Positions 51,899 to 59,681 of a DNA stretch of 64,000 nucleotides are shown in pieces. The stretch's first letter is position 1. The number at the start of each line of letters is the position of its first letter. Source of the stretch: an uncultured Oscillospiraceae bacterium. GTDB lineage: Bacteria; Bacillota; Clostridia; Oscillospirales; Oscillospiraceae. Under the pieces are notes generated by a model. That model had not been told where the DNA came from, ran no database searches, and saw nothing but the letters and a program-made list of their open reading frames with translations. The position numbers and the translations under genes were made by a program. The stretch covers positions 1 to 64,000 of the forward strand of contig CAKTEQ010000006.1 of the NCBI GenBank assembly GCA_934552825.1. The letters run 5' to 3'.

Positions 51899-53263
51899 CT
51901 ACTCCACTTCTGTCAGGAAGGTGTCTCCGCTCACAAAAAACGGATCCAGATCCGTAATGGGCCAAGTGAACCAGTTCTCATCCCAGGGCCGCTTCATAAA
52001 CAGGCACAACGCCGGAGTTCCCTCCGGGATAGTAAGGGAGAACCACTGAGGCTCGTTAAGCTGAAGCCTCCCCTCATACAACACGGTCTCTGTGATCCAT
52101 CCTTGCAGGGTACCGTCCGCGGTCAGTTCCGGCTTTCCTGTGCAAAACTGAATATCTGTCTCGTACCAGCGTCCCACCAGCAACAGCTTGTTCTTCCCAC
52201 CTTCCTCCAGTGTGGTCATGGGGATAGCCTCCAACGGCTCCGCGACCTCCGCAGGCGGGTCTCGCCAGTAGAAGATCAGAGTTTTGTTTGGCTCATTTGC
52301 CACAACACTCTCCAGCGTCTCCGGCAGGAAACTGCTCGAGCGCATATAGATTGCGGTGCGGGCTGTTGGCGCATTGTCCAGTTCATAGTATTGCTGGAGA
52401 TAGAGGGTATTGCGGTCTGTCAAGGTGACATAGTATTCCGCGTTGGAGTCTTCATGAAACAGCTGTGCAGACCAAAGTTCGTTGGGGAGACCGTACATCA
52501 GGGGTTCATCCAGTTGTTCTACTAGCAGCGCCATTTCCGTCTGGTATGTTGGAGCGTCCGTATCTAAAAAGTGAGCGCTGTAATAGTCCGCCTGTAATGT
52601 ATAGCTATATGACATATCTGACCATTGGCGCTCAAAGTTCAGCAGAGATGCCATGTGAACCTCCTTCACGCTGAACTCATCACCCTCCACCTCACCGGAA
52701 ACCATCCGCCAGACTCCTTCAAGGTCCGCGATACACAGTTCCCCGCCAGGACCCGGCCGTTCTGTCGGTTCAAAATAGAAGCGATCCCCGTAGGGGGTCT
52801 CCAGCATCACGGAATTGTCCTTTTCAATACGTCCATCCACGGTCACTATGTCTCCATAGTAATCCCTTCCATTCAACCGTAGAGTGTTATCCGCTCCCAG
52901 CCACCAGCTTGCATCCAGCAGGCAGGTATTGTAGCATGAACCCAAAATCTCTCGAAACTGTGCCGTTCCGTCATCGTTGAGGTAGAGATCCGCCCTCCAT
53001 TTTTCCGTGGGCATGGTGCTGATTTCCGTGCGGTCAAAGAACGAATTATAGGATTCATGCCGCACAGCAGTCCAGTAGATGCCGTCAAATGATATAGACG
53101 CCGGCGATGGATCGTCTTTCTCTCCGCCGCTGCCGGAGGGGGGTGCGGCGGTGTCCGGTCGGTTGCCGGAGGGGGGTGCGGCAGTATCCGGTCGGTTGCC
53201 GCAGGCGTTCAGGCTGAACGCCAGCACTAGCGCCAGCGCCAGCGTAAGACATCTTTTACCCAT
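51899..53263 (-). CDS. Large lipoprotein of the surface island
   Basis: 454 aa. Lipobox LNAC (Cys21). The mature start carries an exact 11-residue duplication (GNRPDTAAPPS twice) as a flexible spacer. The rest is beta-rich with repeated motifs such as YLNDDGTAQFRE and a second lipocalin-like half, probably two tandem domains. No named family recognised. It begins 5 nt after the 161-aa gene and ends with TAG. It is last gene of the minus-strand island, likely outer-surface. Confidence 0.8.
   Translation of the reverse strand: MGKRCLTLALALVLAFSLNACGNRPDTAAPPSGNRPDTAAPPSGSGGEKDDPSPASISFDGIYWTAVRHESYNSFFDRTEISTMPTEKWRADLYLNDDGTAQFREILGSCYNTCLLDASWWLGADNTLRLNGRDYYGDIVTVDGRIEKDNSVMLETPYGDRFYFEPTERPGPGGELCIADLEGVWRMVSGEVEGDEFSVKEVHMASLLNFERQWSDMSYSYTLQADYYSAHFLDTDAPTYQTEMALLVEQLDEPLMYGLPNELWSAQLFHEDSNAEYYVTLTDRNTLYLQQYYELDNAPTARTAIYMRSSSFLPETLESVVANEPNKTLIFYWRDPPAEVAEPLEAIPMTTLEEGGKNKLLLVGRWYETDIQFCTGKPELTADGTLQGWITETVLYEGRLQLNEPQWFSLTIPEGTPALCLFMKRPWDENWFTWPITDLDPFFVSGDTFLTEVE
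53130..53195 (-). repeat. 33-bp tandem duplication in the lipoprotein gene
   Basis: Two adjacent 33-bp units differing at only two positions, encoding the duplicated 11-residue spacer. In-frame, so copy number could vary by slippage. Confidence 0.85.
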
Positions 53264-53267
53264 AGTG

Positions 53268-53753
53268 TTATGCCCATGGGTCCTGCGCTGCAGGGATGCG
53301 GATTCCGCTCAGAGGACTGGAATACTCCCAAAGAAACCATTCCCCGGTGGAGGGCTTTTGTCGCAGCTTTATGGGGCGGGGAGAATCTGCTCCCGCCGTC
53401 TTGATAAACACCCGGCAATACCCCGGTTCGATGTTCTGGGGCTGTGGATCCGGTAGGATGCTCAGCACATAAGGCCTTGGGGGAATATAGCTGTTTTCCG
53501 GCGCTGCGCCATCAAAGTAGGCCAGCGGTAGATATTCCTTACCCCTCAGCCGATCTCGCAGAAATTGCGCGTCGTACGGGGTCATGGGTCTGGGTCCTCG
53601 CAGCAAATTCATGGCGGCTATACCCGCATCCTTATCTTTTATGTACAGGTTCAATGCACATAGGAAGCCTGCGCAAACCTCCTCCGGTGTTCGGTGGGGC
53701 AAAGCCTCAAATTCTGCCATCGTGGTGGGCAGGTTGTTGATCGTTACTTGCAT
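53268..53753 (-). CDS. Small conserved protein (DUF6935-like)
   Basis: 161 aa, no signal peptide. MQVTINNLPTTMAEFEAL at the start, YDAQFLRDRLRGKEYLPLAYF in the middle and a KLRQKPSTGEWFLWEYSS end. From memory this resembles the DUF6935 family; that assignment is tentative. The C-terminal LWEYSS block has the look of an SH3-like or 'response' fold. It lies between the adhesin and the lipoprotein genes and is probably co-transcribed with the latter. AAAGGAAAG precedes the ATG. Confidence 0.6.
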   Translation of the reverse strand: MQVTINNLPTTMAEFEALPHRTPEEVCAGFLCALNLYIKDKDAGIAAMNLLRGPRPMTPYDAQFLRDRLRGKEYLPLAYFDGAAPENSYIPPRPYVLSILPDPQPQNIEPGYCRVFIKTAGADSPRPIKLRQKPSTGEWFLWEYSSPLSGIRIPAAQDPWA

Positions 53754-53840
53754 GGCACTTTCCTTTCTCCCGTAATTCACGGTTGCTTAGTAGAATGAAG
53801 GTTCCCCGTTCCGTTTTGGTCCGGGGATCCCGGTTATCCG

Positions 53841-56231
53841 TTATCGATAGGTACGGCTCCAGTTCTCGCTGCTGCCGGACTTGGCGTAGTCATGTCCGTT
53901 GGCGGCTTCCATGGCGTACCAGTACGCCCAGTGGCTCTCAGTCATGTCCGAGAAGGTGAGAAGCTCGCTGAGATGGCTGCGGATATAGCTCTGATCCGCG
54001 CTGCGCTCCAGCAGACGGCAGGTGACCGCAGTCACCTCGGCACGGGTGATGGGGTTCTCCGGCTTGAATGTTCCGTCCGCATAGCCGGTTACCCATCCGC
54101 GTGTGGCCGCGAAGTTTATATACCTGGATGCCCAGTAATTGTTCGGCACGTCTGTAAAGTTCTTACTGCCCTCAGTCAGCTTTTCAAAGCGGCTGGCAAT
54201 GGCGGCGAACTCCGCGCGGGTCACTGGAGCATCTGGACGGAAGCTGCCGTCAGCGTATCCTGTTATAATGCCAAACTGCTGCATATAGCCGATGTAGTTG
54301 GCCGCCCAGTAGCCATTAGGCACATCGGTAAAGGTGTTTGGATATGTCTTATGCTCCTCGATCTGCTCGGTGAGCAGGCGGGCGAACATGGTGGTCACCT
54401 CGGCGCGGGTCATATTGCGCTCAGGTCTAAAGGTGCTGTCGGTGTAGCCCACTAGGAAGGCAAAATGATCGATGCGATTCAACTCCGCAGCCTTGCGGTT
54501 AACGAAGGTCACGGGTGAGTAGTTCTCTCCGTTAACAGTGACGTGGAAACCTCTGACGGTAAGCTCATAGGTCTCATTGGATATCACATAGCCATTAGGG
54601 GCTTCCTTTTCCAGCAGAGTGTAGGTGCCGTTGCTGACATTGGTAAAGCGCACAATGCCGCTGCTGTTGGAGGTGGCCTTGTAGGCTTCCCTGCCCCAGC
54701 CGTCCGCCAGCACGAAGGACGCGCCGGCAAGGGCCTTCCCCTGAGTATCGGTCTTGTTGACCGTGATGGTCGTGCCGTAGAAAGTTCCTTCACCGCCATT
54801 GGTGTTGTAGGTGTATGTATTGGTGAAGGTGGCGGTATCCACAGGTTCGCGCTCACCGTGATTTCCATCGTCTTCATGGTACAGCAAACTGAATTGATAT
54901 TTCAATTCTTCCCCTTCGATCATATAGGTCACATGATACTGATTCGGAGAGCATTCCCATCCGCCAGTATCATCCTGCGTCTCCTTGAGCAAGATGTAGT
55001 GCTGACCAAAACCGTCAATGCTGTTGATGCTCTTTGGGATATCGAACGTCAGGGTATAGTCCTCGGAGCCTACCCCATTTGTGGTGATCATCGCTGTGTC
55101 GATTAGATGATAGGTGTGATTCCCTTCATTGTCCTCATCGCCCGTATCCAGCAGTAGTTCAAAAGTGAAGGTCGCAGCGCCGGGGGAGGCATTGCCGCCC
55201 TGAACAACAGTCTTTTCAATGGGGATGGATATCTCGTCCTTCTCTTCAGGCTCGTTGGCGAAGGTGGCGATGGTCTCACCGTTTCTGTGGGGTATAGGAA
55301 TAAGGTTCACCGGCGAATTTTGAATGATGGGTTTGATGCTGAGAATATTTCCGTCGCCGTCTTGCGTATCGAATACTATCACAGTGTATTTGTTTGAGGT
55401 AGCGACATAGCCAAAAGGTGCAGACTCCTCAGAAAGCGTGTACGTGCCGGGGTTGATGTCCATATCAAATGTTGCGATACCGTTTTCATCAGAATAGGCA
55501 AACCTGCCCTCGCTGTTTGTGCCCTCCCGTGGGGTCAGCGCGAATCCCGCACCCTTCAGAGGGTTTCCGCTGTCGTCCTCCTTCTTCACAGAGAAGGAAA
55601 TCCTTTCCGCGATCTTGCTCCAGAGATGGAAGCAGTCCAGCTGCACGGTAAAGATATCTTTGCTGTTGTGGTGCACGATGGCGATATTGACGGTCTGGCC
55701 GCTGTAGGCGGATAGATCCACGTTGATCTCCTGCCACTCGTCAGTCGTCGCATAGTCCTCCCCCAGCTGGCTGTAGCTTCTACCGCCGTCTGTCGAAATG
55801 AATACGCCGACTTTATCGCCGGGCCACTCCTCGTCCTGCGCAGTCATCATAAAGCTCAGGATATATTCCCTTTCAGCCGCAAGAATTTGCTGCGGCAGGT
55901 GCAGCCAGTTGTCGGGAGTCAGTTCCCCTACTTCGTTCTCATAGGAGCGTGAACGGATGCCGCCAACGCCGTGATGGATTTTTTCTGCTTCGTTTTGGTC
56001 ATAAAAGACTTCCCACTTACGCCCGTCGCCGTCCCTGTCCTCGATGGTCCAACCGGCGGGCAGGTCTGCGCCCTCAAAGCCCTCGGCCCACTCCAAATCA
56101 TAGCCCTGGAGGGCGTGACCCTCGATTGGATCTGCCGCCAGAGCTATGGTGGGAAGCAGCCCCATCACCATCATGAGGCAAAGCAAGACTCCCAGAAGTC
56201 TACTTGCGGTTTTTCGTTTACTCATCTTCAT
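53841..56231 (-). CDS. SLH-anchored surface adhesin with MAM-like and SpaA-like domains
   Basis: 796 aa. Signal peptide ~1-33. Residues ~45-205 form a beta-sandwich resembling MAM/cleaved-adhesin domains (WTIEDRDGDGRKWEVFYD ... YSGQTVNIAIVHHNS). SpaA/Cna-B-like domains follow at ~213-300 and ~485-570 (FSVKKEDDSGNPLKGAGFAL; NKTDTQGKALAGASFVLADG), with a longer pilin-like one between them. Three SLH repeats from ~578 (FLVGYTDSTFRPERNMTRAE, GIITGYADGSFRPDAPVTRAE, WVTGYADGTFKPENPITRAE) bind the wall polymer. No LPXTG. GGAG precedes the ATG. Confidence 0.88.
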   Translation of the reverse strand: MKMSKRKTASRLLGVLLCLMMVMGLLPTIALAADPIEGHALQGYDLEWAEGFEGADLPAGWTIEDRDGDGRKWEVFYDQNEAEKIHHGVGGIRSRSYENEVGELTPDNWLHLPQQILAAEREYILSFMMTAQDEEWPGDKVGVFISTDGGRSYSQLGEDYATTDEWQEINVDLSAYSGQTVNIAIVHHNSKDIFTVQLDCFHLWSKIAERISFSVKKEDDSGNPLKGAGFALTPREGTNSEGRFAYSDENGIATFDMDINPGTYTLSEESAPFGYVATSNKYTVIVFDTQDGDGNILSIKPIIQNSPVNLIPIPHRNGETIATFANEPEEKDEISIPIEKTVVQGGNASPGAATFTFELLLDTGDEDNEGNHTYHLIDTAMITTNGVGSEDYTLTFDIPKSINSIDGFGQHYILLKETQDDTGGWECSPNQYHVTYMIEGEELKYQFSLLYHEDDGNHGEREPVDTATFTNTYTYNTNGGEGTFYGTTITVNKTDTQGKALAGASFVLADGWGREAYKATSNSSGIVRFTNVSNGTYTLLEKEAPNGYVISNETYELTVRGFHVTVNGENYSPVTFVNRKAAELNRIDHFAFLVGYTDSTFRPERNMTRAEVTTMFARLLTEQIEEHKTYPNTFTDVPNGYWAANYIGYMQQFGIITGYADGSFRPDAPVTRAEFAAIASRFEKLTEGSKNFTDVPNNYWASRYINFAATRGWVTGYADGTFKPENPITRAEVTAVTCRLLERSADQSYIRSHLSELLTFSDMTESHWAYWYAMEAANGHDYAKSGSSENWSRTYR

Positions 56232-56788
56232 GTTGTACCATCTCCTTCTGTTGAAATTTTGTCGGTCTGTTCAGCAGGGAGTTCGCGTGGTAGGTAAGCC
56301 TCTCCTGCCACAATGTTGTCGCGCTCCTGCAATGTTTTCACACAAGCAATGCTCAGATCCAGATCCCTGCAAATCAGGGAATATCAGTCGCACACTGATC
56401 CGCCGCAAGCATTACAGCGGCTTATGGCTTCCGGGTCTTGCGCTGCGGCTTTTTCCGGGCAGCCTTCCCGTTTCATCTCACATAAATCCCGGAAGAGTGC
56501 GTGAGTTTCCTCAGTCTCCGCCTCCGCGTTTGCTTTGGAAAAGAGGACGGGGCTGTATGCCACGTTCCGCCTCTCTCCTAACAGCGGACGATAAAGTGGA
56601 ACTCCTCTATGATGGAGCAACCCCAATTGTCTCCACCCTTTTCCGCTTCATGTGCGGTCCCTCCTCTCCGGCAGTTTGCCTATGCGGCTCTGCTATTTTT
56701 GTCTCTGCAAGTGCGGCTTCCTCTTTATAGGACGAATGGTTGTCGCGTGCCGCGTGTTGTATTCCCGGCTCTCGACCGCCGGTCTGCT
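56232..56788 (-). other. Intergenic region with a doubtful short frame
   Basis: Between the receiver-like gene and the adhesin. A frame at 56384-56626 (TTG start; 80 codons ending ISRCNACGGSVCD) has plausible codon use and ends in a CxxC-GG-xxxC cluster that would suit a zinc-binding tail like its neighbours, but the start is poor and no family is recognised. It could be a decayed gene. Nothing else is visible. Confidence 0.3.
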
Positions 56789-57268
56789 TTACCAGGCGCT
56801 CCGGTCCTCCATATCCTCCGCCGCTTCGCTGAGCCACTCCTGCGCCTGCCGAGCTGTCAAGTCGCCTAAGCAGTAGCCGTCAATGAGCTTCAACTCCACC
56901 GCCTTCTCCAGCGCTGGCAGCTTTTCCGGGTGATGCTCTTGACATATAAGGTAGACCCGGCACTTCGGCAGCTTTCGACGCACCTCGATGGCGATGTCGC
57001 AGCGAGCGGAAACGTCCTTATCCTCCACACTGTCGGAAAAGTCAGTCTCCAGCAGCAGAAGATCCGCCTGCTCCGCCACGCACTGCCACACCACATCATC
57101 GCAGTCGTCTGAGAGGATACCCATAGGTTTGCAGCCACCCAGCTCCCGCAGCCAATCCGTCGCCCGGCGAGTCATGGCGGGGGTGATGCAGCAAACCTCT
57201 GCTCTCGGCAGGGCGGGGCTCTTTCCGGGGCCGCTGCGCGGTGGTCTCCATTTTCGGAACAGGCTCAT
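56789..57268 (-). CDS. Receiver-like small protein
   Basis: 159 aa. After a basic N-terminus (MSLFRKWRPPRSGPGKSP) an alpha/beta domain starts AEVCCITPAMTRRATDWL, with ADLLLLETDFSDSV at the position of the receiver phospho-Asp strand, KCRVYLICQEH at strand 4 and LKLIDGYCLGDLTARQAQEWL at strand 5/helix 5. It resembles a CheY-like fold, but with ETD in place of the usual D-x-x-M/L and no conserved Lys, so it may be an allosteric receiver-like module. No output domain. The start overlaps the upstream zinc-ribbon stop by ATGA. Confidence 0.55.
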   Translation of the reverse strand: MSLFRKWRPPRSGPGKSPALPRAEVCCITPAMTRRATDWLRELGGCKPMGILSDDCDDVVWQCVAEQADLLLLETDFSDSVEDKDVSARCDIAIEVRRKLPKCRVYLICQEHHPEKLPALEKAVELKLIDGYCLGDLTARQAQEWLSEAAEDMEDRSAW

Positions 57269-57573
57269 ACCTCCGCCTCCTGTCCCCGCACCGTCTTGGG
57301 CAGCCGCGTTCCGCACTCAGGGCAGTATACCGCTACATCCGTGACCACCACACCGCAGCTGGAACAGCAGCGGTGGCGGGCGCGGTAGGAATCGTAGAGG
57401 TTTTTCCCCGGCAGCGCAGCGCCGCAGTCGATACATTCCTTCCGGCTAGCGCCGTTGGCTCTACCGCAGGCCGGACAGACCTTGCGCCCCAGCAGCGTCT
57501 CTGGTCCGAAGCCGTATTCCAGCAGCACCACACGGCGCAGGGCTCTTCGGGTCATCAGGTCATAGTCTGTCAT
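57265..57573 (-). CDS. Double zinc-ribbon protein
   Basis: 102 aa. Two Cys4 ribbons: VCPACGRANGASRKECIDCG (~32-51) and CCSSCGVVVTDVAVYCPECG (~69-88), separated by a linker. Proteins of this kind often tether signalling or membrane assemblies. It overlaps both neighbours by 4 nt (ATGA on each side), so the three genes are made together. Confidence 0.8.
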   Translation of the reverse strand: MTDYDLMTRRALRRVVLLEYGFGPETLLGRKVCPACGRANGASRKECIDCGAALPGKNLYDSYRARHRCCSSCGVVVTDVAVYCPECGTRLPKTVRGQEAEV

Positions 57574-57965
57574 TCGGCGGCTCCCTCCTTTCTATCTGTT
57601 CCGCCCACCTGCAATCTTGCCCCGCAGACGGGGCAGAAGCAGGCGTCCGGTTCCGGAAGGCGGATGCCGCATTGATGGCAGAACGTTGGGTATTCGTTCT
57701 CCCACGGCGCACAATCCAGGCACAGGCCCGCATTGACGTTGAACATAGCAGAGGAGACAAACCTGCCGCATTTGGGGCAATGGTTGAACTTCCACTTGCC
57801 CTCCGTGTCCCACGCAAGCTCCAGCGCCGCTTCCTCCGTATCCGCCCGGATGGGCTTAGTCACGCAGCACAGTTCGCCGGAGATGTCACAGTAAAACCGG
57901 AAGCTCTTGTTGCCTGCCGAGTCGTTGACGACTCGGTATGTCGCTGTTTTCTTAACCTGCGCCAT
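57570..57965 (-). CDS. Zinc-ribbon protein with N-terminal beta domain
   Basis: 131 aa. N-terminal ~45 residues (YRVVNDSAGNKSFRFYCDIS ...) form a small beta module. They are followed by FNHCPKCGRFVSSAMFN with LCLDCAPW, then a second ribbon TFCHQCG and CFCPVCGARL near the C-terminus. The sequence suggests metal-stabilised protein-protein contacts rather than catalysis. I chose the ATG at 57963-57965, seven bases after GGGAGG. First gene of the triplet. Confidence 0.78.
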   Translation of the reverse strand: MAQVKKTATYRVVNDSAGNKSFRFYCDISGELCCVTKPIRADTEEAALELAWDTEGKWKFNHCPKCGRFVSSAMFNVNAGLCLDCAPWENEYPTFCHQCGIRLPEPDACFCPVCGARLQVGGTDRKEGAAE

Positions 57966-58307
57966 CCGCATTCCTCCCTTCATTTCCCGTTTTTGCCTTG
58001 TAAAAACGCAGTGCGATATGATACAATGAAGTGACTAAAGAGGTGACCTCTCCACCCCTATGCGGCGGTGATCGGTCTTTGGGTTTGCGCAAAGTTCTAT
58101 CCTAAAGGGATGCCTCTTTAACATTCCTTTGATCATTTTTACTACGCTGCCCCGTGCGGGGGACTCTGTACTCTCCTTATACCATAGATTCTGGATTTTG
58201 TCTGTCCCCTAAATCTTTCATTCTGGGTACAACCCGGGAAAATTTTTGAGAAACCCGGAAAATACCGCAAATTTACGAACGTCCGTTCTGTTTTGGAGGT
58301 TCTTCCC
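57966..58307. promoter_or_regulatory. Divergent regulatory region of the island
   Basis: 342 bp between the zinc-ribbon triplet (minus) and the solute-binding protein (plus). It contains paired AACCCGG motifs ~20 bp apart (~58228-58256) and a perfect palindrome GAACGTCCGTTC (58277-58288) just before the binding-protein ribosome site GGAGG. It probably holds both promoters and a regulator site, with the adjacent membrane LuxR protein the obvious candidate. No clear -35/-10 pair can be asserted. Confidence 0.45.
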
Positions 58308-59645
58308 ATGAAAAAGCGTATTCTGCCCCTGTTGCTGTTAGCAGCCCTCCTTCTGGTGCTCTCCGGCTGCGGGGAGAAGACCACACTGGACAAGAAAAAG
58401 CCGGTAACGTTAAATTTCTGGCACGTCTACGGCGAGCAGTCTGGCTCGCCCATGGATCTTCTGGTGCGGGAGTTCAACCACACCGTGGGGCTTGAAAAAG
58501 GCGTCCGGATACAGGTTACCAACCTTTCCAGCGCGTCCAAAATCGGCGGCTATTTGAAGGAGGCTCAGAATGGCGGCGATCTGCAGGAAATGCCCGACCT
58601 CTTTACCTGCCACATTGGCGACGCCACCGCCCTGGGGGTGGACAACCTGGTGGACTGGCACGACTGGTTCAAGGAGGAGGAACTTTCTGACTTCGTCCCC
58701 AGCTTTTTGGAGGATGGCACAGTCTCTGACGGGAAACTGCTGCTGTTCCCTATCTCCAAGTCCACCCAGCTTCTGATGTGCAACGGCAGCGGCTTTGCCC
58801 GCTTCTCCCAAGCCACCGGTGCAAGCTATGATGACCTTGCAACCTGGGAGGGCTTTTACGACACCGCAGGTAAGTTCTATGACTGGTCCGGCGGCACGCC
58901 CTTCTGCGCCCTAGACTATCCCATCCGTGTCGTGGAGCTCTGCGCCATGGAACGCGGCAGTGGGAATTTCTATACCAAGGACGGCTGGTACGACACGAGC
59001 AACCCTGTTTTTAAGGAGAGCTGGATGCAGTTCGCTCGTTCTCTCGCCCAGGGGCATGTGGTGGTGTCCGACCTCTACTCCAACACCCAGGTTATGACCG
59101 GCAATGTCCTTTCCGGCCTCGGCTCCTCGGCGGCGATTCTCTATTATAACGATACCGTAACCTATCGGGACAACACGCGGGAGCCTATGGATCTCCACAT
59201 ATTGCCCATGCCCATAAGCGCCGGATGCGACGCCCTGATGACCCAGGCGGGGGTGGGTCTGTGCGCCTACAAAACCACCGACCAAAAGGCAGAGGCCGCG
59301 ACACTATTTGTCCGCTGGCTGACGGAGGCAGAGCGCAATCTGGACTTCGTGGCCCAGACTGGCTATATGCCGGTGCGTAACGGGGCCTTTGACGGCATTG
59401 AAAACTACGGCAAGTTCCCGGAACCGGTGGAAAGCTATCAGCAGCTCTTTACCGCACTGAAAACCATGCGTGAGAACTATACTCCTGTGTCCGAGCCCTG
59501 CTTTGAGGGCTATTACGGCAAGGTGGCCGCTCTCTATGACGGTCTGCGTCAGATGCAGCAGGAGTTCCCTCAGCGGGCAGCGTCCGGCGAGGATGTGAAC
59601 ATACTGGCGGAGGAGACCTGGGAGCTGCTCTGCTCCATCCGGTGA
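58308..59645 (+). CDS. Solute-binding lipoprotein, CUT1 (family 1) type
   Basis: 445 aa. Lipobox LSGC (Cys at ~22). Mature fold of ABC family-1 binding proteins: LNFWHVYGEQSGSPMDLLV, then FPISKSTQLLMCNGSGFAR and a C-terminal EETWELLCS. No permease or ATPase gene is nearby. The next gene is a membrane sensor, so it may present a ligand (sugar or peptide) to that sensor instead of feeding a transporter. ATG at 58308, after GGAGG. Confidence 0.88.
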   Translation: MKKRILPLLLLAALLLVLSGCGEKTTLDKKKPVTLNFWHVYGEQSGSPMDLLVREFNHTVGLEKGVRIQVTNLSSASKIGGYLKEAQNGGDLQEMPDLFTCHIGDATALGVDNLVDWHDWFKEEELSDFVPSFLEDGTVSDGKLLLFPISKSTQLLMCNGSGFARFSQATGASYDDLATWEGFYDTAGKFYDWSGGTPFCALDYPIRVVELCAMERGSGNFYTKDGWYDTSNPVFKESWMQFARSLAQGHVVVSDLYSNTQVMTGNVLSGLGSSAAILYYNDTVTYRDNTREPMDLHILPMPISAGCDALMTQAGVGLCAYKTTDQKAEAATLFVRWLTEAERNLDFVAQTGYMPVRNGAFDGIENYGKFPEPVESYQQLFTALKTMRENYTPVSEPCFEGYYGKVAALYDGLRQMQQEFPQRAASGEDVNILAEETWELLCSIR

Positions 59646-59681
59646 TGAATATGATTTAATGGTTTTTGGAGGATATGGGTC

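Noticed and set aside
58308..59645. The solute-binding protein as the missing partner of the ABC importer at 16-19 kb
   Set aside because: It is a CUT1 (family 1) binding protein, while the ATPase and permease are CUT2 (RbsA/RbsC) types, which use a different fold class. The loci are 40 kb apart.
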